64,000 bases of DNA from positions 51,122 to 115,121 of the forward strand of contig JADKID010000039.1 in the NCBI GenBank assembly GCA_016721425.1, written 5' to 3'. The stretch comes from Bryobacterales bacterium. Its GTDB lineage: Bacteria; Acidobacteriota; Terriglobia; Bryobacterales; Bryobacteraceae. Under the pieces are notes generated by a model. That model made no database searches. It saw nothing but the letters and a program-made list of their open reading frames with translations, and was not told the DNA's origin. Made by a program: the position numbers and the translations under genes. Of the stretch, positions 20,884 to 29,775 are shown in pieces (position 1 is the first letter of the stretch; each line of letters starts with the position of its first letter).

Positions 20884-22683
20884 TTACGGCTGCGGCGTCA
20901 TCTGCTTCGCCAGCACCGCTAGCAACGCGTCCGCCGCCGAACTACCTTGCCCGCCGCCCTGCGCCAGCACGTCCGGCACCAGCCGCACCCCCTTCTCTGC
21001 CAGAATCGTAAAGATCTGGAGCAGCGCATAGTTCTCACCCATGGCCTTCCGCCCCTCGTCATACGCCTTCGCACGCGCCAGGCCGATCGCCTCCACCGCC
21101 TGCGCCTCCTTCAACCCCTTCATCGCCACCACGTCCGCCTCCGCCTCGCCCACCCGGCGCTTAGCCGACGCCTCACCTTCCGCTCGCTTTGCCGCAGCAC
21201 TCGATTCACCCTCCGCCACTCGGATCACCGCCTGCGCCTTCCGCTCCGCAATCGCGATGTTCTGCTGCTCGTTCACCAACTCCTTCTGTTTCTCCGCCAA
21301 GGCCGTCTCCGCCTCCAGCGCCTGCCGCGTCTTCTGCGCCTCCATCTGCACCGTGTACGTCTTCCGCTGCTCCTCGGCTACCTTGCGAGTCGTCAGCGTC
21401 GCCATCAACATCTCCGGCGGTGTGATGTCGCCTATCAGCGTGTCCACACTCTGCACATCGTATTCCTGGATAGCCTTCGTGATGTGCTCCCGAGCCTCCT
21501 TCTGCCGGTCTGCCCGGTTCGAAAGGAAATCCAGAATCGTATACGCTTGCGCACTGTTTCGGAAGTAGTTGCCAATGATCGGCTCCAGCACCTGATTCAC
21601 CAGGTTCCGCACCGAGCCCACCCGCGAAATCACCCACGGCGCCTTCGTCGCCCCAATGTTGATGATCTGGCTCACGTCCAGATTGAACGTGAATCCGTCC
21701 GCCGAACGCACCGTGATCGTGCTCAGCTTCTCGTCCAGCTTGTGCGCCTCACTCCGGCTCGACGCCCAATTCAGAACTATGTTCGTCGTCGGCACCAGCT
21801 CAATCCGCATACAATCCAGGTTCAGCGGATGCTTGCCCGGATACAGCGGCTCGCACCACACCCCCTTGCCCCCACGCGGCACGATGTTGCCGTGCGTGAA
21901 CTTCTCGCCCGAAACGTCCTCTGCGTTTTTGCCCACAAAGCTCACCACCACACCCACGTGCCCAATCGGCACCTCCAGCAGATCCGCCAGCTTCACCTCC
22001 ACAAACCATGGGTTCAGGTTGTACTGCCCGGACAGAAGAATCTGCTCCTGCAGCCCCTTGCAGCCCCCGTTCACCAGAAACGCGTCCGGATTCTGGAAGC
22101 TCTCGTGCCCCGCGACGGCTGGCGCCGCCATCTCTCCAGCCGGAATCGGCGCCCCGTCCGTCGCCGTCACAATCCCCACCTTGCCCGTCTCCACCGTCGT
22201 CACTTCGGTCTCGGTCACGTCAAACAGAATCCGGTTGATCCGGTACGAGCCCGCCGTCAACACCGCTCCCTGCTTGCCCTTCTGCCCGCCATTCAGCAGA
22301 AACGTGTCCGCATCCTGGAAGTTGTTGCACGCCACGAACTTGCCGATGATCCGCTCCGCCGGCACTGAATTGCCGTCCCGCGCCACAACCAGCCCCACCC
22401 GCCCAGGCCGGATCACCGTCAGCTGATCCTTGATGATCTTGAACATCCATGGCCAATACCAGAAGTGGTAGCCGGGGCCCATCGTCCGGGCCTGATACCC
22501 AGGCTCCCCATTCAATGCCACGATCCGCCCGTTCGGCAGCTTCCGGCCGTCCAGAGCGAACTTCCGAATCACCACACCAACTTCGTTCTCGGCGATCACT
22601 ACGATGCCGAGCATAGCCTTCACAAATAAGAGGAACACCACGAGCCCAAGCGCTCCGGCGATCCAGGGGATATACACAGTCAT
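20884..22683 (-). CDS. SPFH/Band-7 domain protein, flotillin-like
   Basis: Membrane-associated scaffold of the SPFH superfamily, thought to organise membrane microdomains. The 599-residue product has an N-terminal membrane helix (WIAGALGLVVFLLFVKAMLG, residues about 6-26), SPFH/Band-7 segments (GIVVIAENEVGVVIRKFAL; VGLVVARDGNSVPAERIIG), and a long charged, Ala/Glu/Lys-rich coiled coil from about 430 (AEEQRKTYTVQMEAQK, ALEAETALAEKQKELVNEQ) ending in a Gly/Gln-rich tail. The internal pattern 'GxVVxxDGxxxPAxxxxA...NPDAFLxNGGxKGxQ' occurs twice. Start ATG 22683 is preceded by GAGGT; a longer frame to 22812 has no such site and hides the membrane helix. Confidence 0.88.
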   Translation of the reverse strand: MTVYIPWIAGALGLVVFLLFVKAMLGIVVIAENEVGVVIRKFALDGRKLPNGRIVALNGEPGYQARTMGPGYHFWYWPWMFKIIKDQLTVIRPGRVGLVVARDGNSVPAERIIGKFVACNNFQDADTFLLNGGQKGKQGAVLTAGSYRINRILFDVTETEVTTVETGKVGIVTATDGAPIPAGEMAAPAVAGHESFQNPDAFLVNGGCKGLQEQILLSGQYNLNPWFVEVKLADLLEVPIGHVGVVVSFVGKNAEDVSGEKFTHGNIVPRGGKGVWCEPLYPGKHPLNLDCMRIELVPTTNIVLNWASSRSEAHKLDEKLSTITVRSADGFTFNLDVSQIINIGATKAPWVISRVGSVRNLVNQVLEPIIGNYFRNSAQAYTILDFLSNRADRQKEAREHITKAIQEYDVQSVDTLIGDITPPEMLMATLTTRKVAEEQRKTYTVQMEAQKTRQALEAETALAEKQKELVNEQQNIAIAERKAQAVIRVAEGESSAAAKRAEGEASAKRRVGEAEADVVAMKGLKEAQAVEAIGLARAKAYDEGRKAMGENYALLQIFTILAEKGVRLVPDVLAQGGGQGSSAADALLAVLAKQMTPQP

Positions 22684-22831
22684 GTTTTTACCTCGGTCTG
22701 GTTGCGATGCGAAGAGAGAGGGGTTGCGCCAAGTCCCGGCGGGTGCCGTTTCTAAATGGCGCGGTGCATCACAAACTATATTACGGTTGATCTCGGTAAA
22801 ATGATCCAACAATCGGCGCCCGCACGCGCCC

Positions 22832-23734
22832 TTACGCCGCCTGCGCCGGCAACAGCAGCGCCTGCACCGGACGCTTCGACCGGAACGCCGCCAACTCCGC
22901 CGGATAGATGCTCAACAGCCCCGCCGGAGCCTGCAGCTCCTTGCTGCCCAGGATCTCCTCCACCTGCAGCGCGTTCACCATCCCACGCCCCCGCCCCGCA
23001 TTGGCCATCACCACCAGCGTCCGCGCGGCGTTCGCCGCCAGCCTCTCCAGCTTGGGCTTCCATTCCAGCAACTCGTCCAGATCGTAAAGATAATCCGTGT
23101 CCGCTGTCCCTCGCCCGTCCCGGAACTGCTCTGCCGCCGCCCGCCCGTGCATCCGCACCACCGCCACTCCGGACGTCAGCAGCGCCGTCGGCGGCGTCGC
23201 CCGGAAACACTGCGGCTGATCCACGTTCACATAGCCCACGTGGTAATTCACCAGCGTCGTTACCGCTTCATCCCTCAGCCACGACTCATGCCTCAACTCC
23301 GCCGCCAGCGGAAACTCGTGAAACTCCCGTCGCAACTGGATCAGAAACTGCCGGTTCTCTTCCGTGAATCGGAACGCCCACGGAAACTGCATCACCACCG
23401 CCCCCAGACGCCCCGCCCGCAACAACGGCATCATCCCGTTCTTCCACGCCGCCACCGCCTGCCCGTTCAGGCAGCGGTCGTAGGTGAACTGCCGCCCCAG
23501 TACCGCCGTGAACAGAAACGCCCGGTTCCGCTCCACCTTCTTCACGTACAGCCGCGCAATCTCCGGCTTCAACGGCTCCACAAACGTCTGGTCAATCTCC
23601 GCCAGATCCACATATTGCGACAGGATGTCCAGCGCATGCCACCCACGCGACGCCGGCTTCGGATACACGGTCGAGACCCAGTCCGGCCGCTGCCAGCCCG
23701 ACGGTCCAACATAGAGGTTATTCGGCAAAGCCAT
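22832..23734 (-). CDS. DUF72 (YecE-like) protein
   Basis: Cytoplasmic TIM-barrel-like protein of the DUF72/YecE family; biochemical role not established. The 300-residue product begins with the family opening NNLYVGPSGWQRPDW and has the typical LAEIDQTFVEP, KVERNRAFLFTAVLGRQFTYDR, VVMQFPWAFRFTEENRQFL, AAELRHESWL and VVRMHGRAA segments. Start ATG 23734 has GAGGGTC upstream. Length is slightly above the usual 240-290. The gene stands alone after a structured 360-base intergenic region. Confidence 0.88.
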   Translation of the reverse strand: MALPNNLYVGPSGWQRPDWVSTVYPKPASRGWHALDILSQYVDLAEIDQTFVEPLKPEIARLYVKKVERNRAFLFTAVLGRQFTYDRCLNGQAVAAWKNGMMPLLRAGRLGAVVMQFPWAFRFTEENRQFLIQLRREFHEFPLAAELRHESWLRDEAVTTLVNYHVGYVNVDQPQCFRATPPTALLTSGVAVVRMHGRAAAEQFRDGRGTADTDYLYDLDELLEWKPKLERLAANAARTLVVMANAGRGRGMVNALQVEEILGSKELQAPAGLLSIYPAELAAFRSKRPVQALLLPAQAA

Positions 23735-23883
23735 GTGACCCTCTTTCGCTATGTGTTCGCTATCTGTACATTAGAACAAAGGGCGAAGAAACGCAAGCCC
23801 AATCTCACATCCGTACTTTTTTCTCCGCCATGGTAACCCCAATCCTCGATCCTGCGCTCTAACTACTAATCCCCGTTACGAGA

Positions 23884-24078
23884 AGCGGGCGCCATTCACC
23901 CCAACACCCAACCTGGCGCCCGCTGTTAATCCTCACCACGCACTCCTTATCGTCCAAAACATCTTTCGCCTTTATGTTTGTTAGACGATCTCGCGCGCCA
24001 CTGCGTTCCCCCCGGAAGCACCAAGGGCCCGACGACGCCCGGGAACAACCCCGGACACCGGCAGGCCCTTCTTTTTGT
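23884..24078 (+). ncRNA. Candidate structured RNA ending in an intrinsic terminator
   Basis: The 359-base gap between the starts of DUF72 and the end of cysK contains no convincing gene but three successive inverted repeats: 23884-23894 with 23914-23924 (AGCGGGCGCCA and its complement); 23949-23989 (ATCGTC and AAACAT arms pairing with ATGTTT and GACGAT); and 24023-24029 with 24064-24070 (AAGGGCC and GGCCCTT) followed by CTTTTTGTT. The run of T lies on the plus strand only, while both neighbouring genes are on the minus strand, so the terminator has no known gene to serve. A short plus-strand RNA is one explanation. No known family was recognised and expression is not shown. Confidence 0.4.
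24023..24078 (+). terminator. Intrinsic terminator reading on the plus strand
   Basis: AAGGGCC (24023-24029) pairs with GGCCCTT (24064-24070); the intervening segment has a second GC-rich pairing (CCGGG with CCCGG). It is followed by CTTTTTGTT at 24071-24079. In the opposite direction the hairpin is not followed by a T tract, so it is a poor terminator for cysK. Confidence 0.6.
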
Positions 24079-24093
24079 TAGCGATCCGCTCGC

Positions 24094-25053
24094 TTACTCC
24101 GAGAACATCCCCTCAAAGAGCGCCGACGTCAAGTAACGCTCGCCCGCATCCGGCAGCACCACCACAATCGTCTTGCCCGCAAACTGCGGTTCAAACGCCG
24201 CCTTTACCGCCGCCGCTGCCGCCGCACCGCATGAGATCCCGCACAGGATCCCCTCTTCCGCCGCCAGCCGCCGCGCCATCTCCATTGATTCCTCGTTCGT
24301 CACCTGATCCACCCGGTCGACGATCGACAGATCCAGCGTCCCCGGTATGAACCCCGCACCAATCCCTTGGATCTTGTGCGGCCCCGGCTGCACAGCCTCG
24401 CCGTTACGCGTCTGTGTGATCACCGGACTCGCCGTCGGCTCCACCGCTATCGACGTGATCGCCTTACCCTTTGCCTGCTTGATGTACCGCGAAATACCCG
24501 TGATCGTGCCGCCCGTCCCCACGCCCGATACCAGCACGTCAATTCCGCCCTCCGTGTCGTCCCAGATCTCCGGCCCCGTCGTCTCGAAATGGATCTGCGG
24601 ATTCGCCGGGTTCTGGAACTGCTGCAACAGCACGTACTTGCCCGGATCGGAGTTGTGGATCTCCTCCGCCATCGCAATCGCGCCCTTCATCCCCTTCGGC
24701 CCTTCCGTCAACACCAGGTTCGCCCCGAATACCTTCAATACCTTCCGGCGCTCAATCGACATCGTCTCCGGCATCGTAAGCGTAATCGGATACCCCTTCG
24801 CCGCTGCCACAAACGCCAGCGCAATCCCTGTGTTCCCGCTCGTCGGCTCCACCAGTTCCTTGCCCGGCCCCAAAATCCCCCGCTTCTCCGCGTCCCATAC
24901 CATCGACGCTCCAATCCGGCACTTCACCGAATACGCCGGATTCCGCCCCTCGATCTTGGCCAGCACCGTCGCGCCAGCCCCCTTCGTGACCCGGTTCAAT
25001 CGCACCAGCGGCGTCCGCCCGATGCTTAAGGTGTTATCTGTATAGATGTTCAT
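24094..25053 (-). CDS. cysK: Cysteine synthase A (O-acetylserine sulfhydrylase)
   Basis: PLP enzyme that makes L-cysteine from O-acetylserine and sulfide. The 319-residue protein carries the PLP lysine at Lys44 in YSVKCRIG, the substrate loop PTSGNTGIAL (70-79), the GVGTGGTITGISRYIK phosphate-binding segment and the C-terminal SCGAAAAAAVKAA. Length and motifs fit CysK rather than CysM or cystathionine beta-synthase. It starts at ATG 25053, three bases after the stop of an Rrf2-type regulator gene, so both are on one transcript. This arrangement recalls CymR-CysK of Firmicutes, where CysK is the sensor partner of the regulator; the parallel is an inference. Confidence 0.95.
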   Translation of the reverse strand: MNIYTDNTLSIGRTPLVRLNRVTKGAGATVLAKIEGRNPAYSVKCRIGASMVWDAEKRGILGPGKELVEPTSGNTGIALAFVAAAKGYPITLTMPETMSIERRKVLKVFGANLVLTEGPKGMKGAIAMAEEIHNSDPGKYVLLQQFQNPANPQIHFETTGPEIWDDTEGGIDVLVSGVGTGGTITGISRYIKQAKGKAITSIAVEPTASPVITQTRNGEAVQPGPHKIQGIGAGFIPGTLDLSIVDRVDQVTNEESMEMARRLAAEEGILCGISCGAAAAAAVKAAFEPQFAGKTIVVVLPDAGERYLTSALFEGMFSE

Positions 25054-25056
25054 CGC

Positions 25057-25494
25057 CTAGATCTCCCAGTTCGGTACATATCTCATCTGCCGCTCGCGCC
25101 ACTTCCGGCCCAACTCCGCAAACGTCGTCCTATCAATCACTCCAGCCACTGCATCGTCCACCTGATCCCAAAACTCCTCCAGCGGACCCGGCGCCTCCAG
25201 CGCCGCTCGCCCCGTCCTCCCACCTTCCAGCGTCCGGATCACCTGCCCCACCGTGATCGTGTCCGCCGGCTTCCCCAGCAGATAGCCGCCTTCTGCCCCA
25301 CGCCTCGATTGCAGAAACCCGGCCTTCTTCAGGTCCGCCAGGATTGTCTCCAGAAACTTCTGGGGGATCGCCTGCCTCATCGCAATGTCCGCGATTCGTG
25401 TCGGATGCCCCGGCGGCGCCAACGTCAGATCCAGCACCGCACGCAGCGCGTACTCGCACTTTACCGACACGTTCATTAAGGTTTGAATGGCCAT
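25057..25494 (-). CDS. Rrf2-family transcriptional regulator (CymR-like) upstream of cysK
   Basis: Winged-helix repressor of the Rrf2 family, 145 residues from ATG 25494. It shows the family pattern VKCEYALRAVLDLTLA, IADIAMRQAIPQKFLETIL and FLQSRRGAEGGYLLGKPADTITVGQVIRTLEG. Only one Cys is present and the three-Cys iron-sulfur cluster site of IscR/NsrR is absent, so it is of the cluster-free type such as CymR. It precedes cysK by 3 bases. A perfect palindrome lies only 5 bases upstream of the start, suggesting autoregulation of the operon. A longer frame to 25530 would run through this palindrome and was rejected. The signal is presumably cysteine or its precursor, by analogy. Confidence 0.88.
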   Translation of the reverse strand: MAIQTLMNVSVKCEYALRAVLDLTLAPPGHPTRIADIAMRQAIPQKFLETILADLKKAGFLQSRRGAEGGYLLGKPADTITVGQVIRTLEGGRTGRAALEAPGPLEEFWDQVDDAVAGVIDRTTFAELGRKWRERQMRYVPNWEI

Positions 25495-25499
25495 TATCC

Positions 25500-25517
25500 T
25501 ATTCTCACTAGAGAATA
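25500..25517 (-). promoter_or_regulatory. Palindromic operator candidate for the Rrf2 regulator
   Basis: TATTCTC-ACTA-GAGAATA: a perfect 7-base inverted repeat with a 4-base centre, placed directly upstream of the regulator start codon. Rrf2 proteins are dimers that bind such AT-rich palindromes, so a site here would block transcription of both the regulator and cysK. The match to a specific published consensus was not tested. Confidence 0.6.
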
Positions 25518-25646
25518 CCCAGTTAGCCACGCCGCGTCAACACCCTCCATCCACCCACCGCCCCCGCATCGCCTCTCACCCGCAACGCCTGCGAAAGTGA
25601 CCGCCGCCAGCCGTATGTCATAATGGCGGGAACTGCAGGAGTTTCA

Positions 25647-26879
25647 GTGCGATATTCGCTTCTCAACTTTGTCTCCCGGCCCTCGTCCAACAACGAACTG
25701 GTTTGCGTTACCGTCAAAGAGGCCGCCTCGCCCATAGAGCACTACCGCTTCCAACCGTGCAGCCGCGTCAGCCAATCCGGCGCCGCAGTCGGGCCACTCC
25801 CTCCCCAATTCACTCCAGCCCATCCCACCGCCGGCCTCCTCGCCTCCCTCGCTACCCCGCCCGCCGATCCCGATCGCAACCTCCAGGTGGAGGTCGAAAC
25901 CGGCCTCCTCATCTGCCCCGATACCGGACGCTGGTATCCCATCCGCGGCTTCATCCCGGAAATCCTGCCCGATCATCTCCGCGACTTCCAACAGGATTTC
26001 GAATTCCTTCGCACCCTCCAGAACCACCTGCCCCCGCAACTGTTCCAATCCCTCCATCAGGAATCGCTCTTCACGGATCGCCTCGCCACAGACCAGGGCA
26101 TCGCCTACAAACGGTCCGAAATCGGCATCACCGCCAGAATAGACGACCCCAAGAACTTCTTCGCGCCCGGCTACATGGTGCCGTTTATCCCCTCCAACAC
26201 CTTCCAGACCGTCTACGTCGTCCGCGTCTTCGCCTTCTGCCTGTCCCTACTCCAGAACGCCGGCGGCCAGATCGTACTTGATACCGGCTGCGGGTACGCC
26301 TGGAGCACCGAGTGGCTCATGAAGTCAGGCTTCGAGCCCATCGGCTTCGACATCACCCGCGCCTACCTCGACGTCGGACGCCAGCGCACCGGCTCCATCG
26401 CCCCCCACCTCGTTCGCGGCGACACCGAAAACCTGCCCATCCGCAACCGCTCCATCGACGCCGTCATCGGCTACGATTCCTTCCACCACATCCCCGATCG
26501 CCAGGCCGCCATGCGCCAGTTCGACCGCGTCCTCGCAGACGGCGGCCACATCATCCTCGCCGAGCCCAACGGAGCCCACGAGGCGCACGAGGTCTCCCAG
26601 CAAGTCATGGAAAAATATGGAATCCTCGAGCGCGGCATGGAGTTGCAGGACGTTCTCCAATACGTCGCCGGCACCGGCCTCTGCAATGTCGATCAGGTGA
26701 TCCCCATCCACTTCACCCATCGCGAACGCTGGAAGAGCCTCTCCAATGAGTTCGTGGCCACGCGTAACTGGTCCGCCGCCAATCTCTTCGTTATCAATCG
26801 CACCCAGGTCCCGCCAAAGAGCCTGTTTGCCAAGGTCTCCACCGTCGCCCGCCGTTTCCTTTGCGGGGACCTCTTCTAA
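25647..26879 (+). CDS. Class I SAM-dependent methyltransferase
   Basis: Methyltransferase of unknown substrate, 410 residues. The first 80 residues contain a C-containing, Trm112-like segment (ETGLLICPDTGRWYPIRGFIPEIL) of the kind often fused to bacterial methyltransferases. The Rossmann core starts near residue 210: motif I VLDTGCGYAWSTEWL, IGFDITRAYLDV, ENLPIRNRSIDAVIGYDSFHHI and VLADGGHIILAEPN, typical of the Methyltransf_11 group. Start GTG 25647 is chosen because GCAGGAG lies 5 bases upstream; an ATG at 25623 has no ribosome site. It stands alone, divergent from the Rrf2-cysK operon and convergent with the transporter gene. Confidence 0.85.
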   Translation: MRYSLLNFVSRPSSNNELVCVTVKEAASPIEHYRFQPCSRVSQSGAAVGPLPPQFTPAHPTAGLLASLATPPADPDRNLQVEVETGLLICPDTGRWYPIRGFIPEILPDHLRDFQQDFEFLRTLQNHLPPQLFQSLHQESLFTDRLATDQGIAYKRSEIGITARIDDPKNFFAPGYMVPFIPSNTFQTVYVVRVFAFCLSLLQNAGGQIVLDTGCGYAWSTEWLMKSGFEPIGFDITRAYLDVGRQRTGSIAPHLVRGDTENLPIRNRSIDAVIGYDSFHHIPDRQAAMRQFDRVLADGGHIILAEPNGAHEAHEVSQQVMEKYGILERGMELQDVLQYVAGTGLCNVDQVIPIHFTHRERWKSLSNEFVATRNWSAANLFVINRTQVPPKSLFAKVSTVARRFLCGDLF

Positions 26880-26893
26880 AACCCACCGCCCGC

Positions 26894-28855
26894 CTAGTCC
26901 GACATCAGGAAGATCAACGGTCGCACATCGTCCTCCGGCGTCCACTCCCAATACCGCAGCAGCACCGTGTAGACCAGCAACCCCGTCTCCCCCTCGCCAA
27001 ACATCAGATACCGCACCGCCTGATTCATCAGGTTTTGCCGCGTCAGCCCGATGAAGATCGAGATCGGATCGATCAGCTCGCTGATGAACGCAATCGTGTT
27101 CGCAATCGCCGTCGCCCCGTAAACGTTCGCCACGTAATCAGAGCCCTCGCGCACGATCTGAAACTCCAGCGGCGCCGCAAAGTCGCTCCGGTTGTCCGCC
27201 ATGTGGACGTGGACAAACAGAAACGGCCCCTTCACGTTGTAGTGCCGGACGATCTCCGCCTTCTTCTTCGATCGCGCCAGCGGAGACTCGTTCCTATTCG
27301 GCACCATGTGGATCTTCTTGCCCACCAGGTCCCGCGCGATCTTCTGCGACTCTTCATCCGAAAAGTACGCTTTCGATACCCGGAACTCCATCGAGCGCAT
27401 AGACCGGCTCACCGCGCTCACAACCATCAGCAACACGATGAACACGCTGCCGATAATCAACCCGTCCGGCCGCTCAATGCAGTTGTCGATCAGCGTGTAC
27501 GCAAATACCAGCGCGATGAAACCCGAATAGACCGCCAGAGGCCGCCGCTTCTCCCTCCACAGGTCCAGAGTCGCCGCCAATGCCGCCGATAGGATCAACA
27601 CCAGCACACCCGTCGCATACGCCCCGCTCTGCGCCTCCACGTTCGCCCGGAACACCAGCGTCACCACGATGTTGATCCCGAACAACACCAGCACCAGTGG
27701 CCGCGAAAGGGTAGCCCATTGCGGAGCCATCCCAAACCGCGGCAGATAACGCGGAATCAGATGCAGCAACCCCGCCATCGCCGAGGCCCCCGCCAGAGAC
27801 AGGATCAGAATCGTCGAGGCGTCATAGATCGAGCCGAACACCGGCCCCAGGTACAGATGCGCCAGATACGCAATCGCCCGCCCGCTCGCCTTGCCGCCCT
27901 CGCGGTACGCCTCCTCCGGCACCAGCATCGTCGTCACAAAACTGCTCGCCAGCAGCATCACGCTCATGATCAGCGCCGCCGTCACCAACAACTTCTTCGT
28001 GTTTGCGATCCGCCCCAGCGGCGGCTTCGTCGAGCGATGCCCGTGCTCCTCGCCCTCCTGGCCGCCATCAATCAGCGGCATCACCGAAACTCCCGTCTCA
28101 AATCCGCTCAGCCCCAGCGCCAACTTGGGAAATACCAGCAGCGCCCCCGCCATCACCATCCCAAACTCTCCTTTTACCGCCAGCGCCGCGCGCCAGTCGC
28201 CGATCAGTGTCGGATGCGTGAAGACCTCCCACGCGCCGCGCCCTAAAACCACCACGTTCAACAACAGATACGGCACCGCCGCCGCCGCCGCCACCCCAAT
28301 CGCATCCTGAAAGCCCCGCAGAAACACCAGCGCCAACGCCGTCAGCAGCGCCAGCGTGATCAGGATCTGGTGGTCCCCCAATAGCGGATGCAAAAACGGG
28401 TTCTCGATCGCGTGCTTCGCGGCATCCGCCGCCGAAAGCGTCATCGTGATCACAAAATCCGTCGCCGCAAACCCCAGCAGCGAGAGCACCAACAGCTTGC
28501 CCTTCCATCCGCTCAGCAGGTTCTCCAGCATCGCAATCGAGCCCTGCCCCGCAAAGCTCCGCCCAGCCACTTGCGCATATACCGGCAGCGCGCCCAGCAG
28601 CGTCACCGCAATCAGGATCGCGGTCGCCAGCGGCGCCACCGCCCCCGCCGCCAGCAGCGCAATCCCAGGCTGATAGCCCAGCGTCGAAAAGTAATCCACG
28701 CCCGTGAGCCAGATCACCTTATACCAGGGGTGAGTCGTGCCCGCGTGCGTGGATTCGTCCAGCGGCTCGCCCCGCGTCATCCACCGTCCGATCGGGGATT
28801 GAAACTCCAACGTCGGCTGCGACAGCCGCTTTCGGACAGGAATGAGAGGACGCAT
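26894..28855 (-). CDS. APC-superfamily permease (amino acid/polyamine type)
   Basis: Integral membrane transporter, 653 residues, with about 12 hydrophobic helices between residues 50 and 460 and a cytoplasmic C-terminal domain of about 190 residues. The first helices (TGVDYFSTLGYQPGIALLAAG, PLATAILIAVTLLGALPVYAQV) follow the APC pattern with an unwound Gly-rich first helix. The C-terminal domain (RVSKAYFSDEESQKIARDL, GATAIANTIAFISELIDPI) is conserved in soil bacterial relatives but its job is not known. It lies 11 bases downstream of a TIM-barrel isomerase gene and is likely its operon partner; a sugar-acid or amino acid substrate would fit but is a guess. Confidence 0.85.
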   Translation of the reverse strand: MRPLIPVRKRLSQPTLEFQSPIGRWMTRGEPLDESTHAGTTHPWYKVIWLTGVDYFSTLGYQPGIALLAAGAVAPLATAILIAVTLLGALPVYAQVAGRSFAGQGSIAMLENLLSGWKGKLLVLSLLGFAATDFVITMTLSAADAAKHAIENPFLHPLLGDHQILITLALLTALALVFLRGFQDAIGVAAAAAVPYLLLNVVVLGRGAWEVFTHPTLIGDWRAALAVKGEFGMVMAGALLVFPKLALGLSGFETGVSVMPLIDGGQEGEEHGHRSTKPPLGRIANTKKLLVTAALIMSVMLLASSFVTTMLVPEEAYREGGKASGRAIAYLAHLYLGPVFGSIYDASTILILSLAGASAMAGLLHLIPRYLPRFGMAPQWATLSRPLVLVLFGINIVVTLVFRANVEAQSGAYATGVLVLILSAALAATLDLWREKRRPLAVYSGFIALVFAYTLIDNCIERPDGLIIGSVFIVLLMVVSAVSRSMRSMEFRVSKAYFSDEESQKIARDLVGKKIHMVPNRNESPLARSKKKAEIVRHYNVKGPFLFVHVHMADNRSDFAAPLEFQIVREGSDYVANVYGATAIANTIAFISELIDPISIFIGLTRQNLMNQAVRYLMFGEGETGLLVYTVLLRYWEWTPEDDVRPLIFLMSD

Positions 28856-28866
28856 AGGGGGCAGAA

Positions 28867-29712
<846 letters not shown>

Positions 29713-29775
29713 TGTGGGAAACCTCGCCCGCTATCGTATAGCATTCCGCGGCTTCCGAGAAACCCCTCCCCCCCG

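Noticed and set aside
22684..22812. Upstream start for the SPFH protein
   Set aside because: It would bury the N-terminal membrane helix, and ATG 22683 has GAGGT at a good distance.
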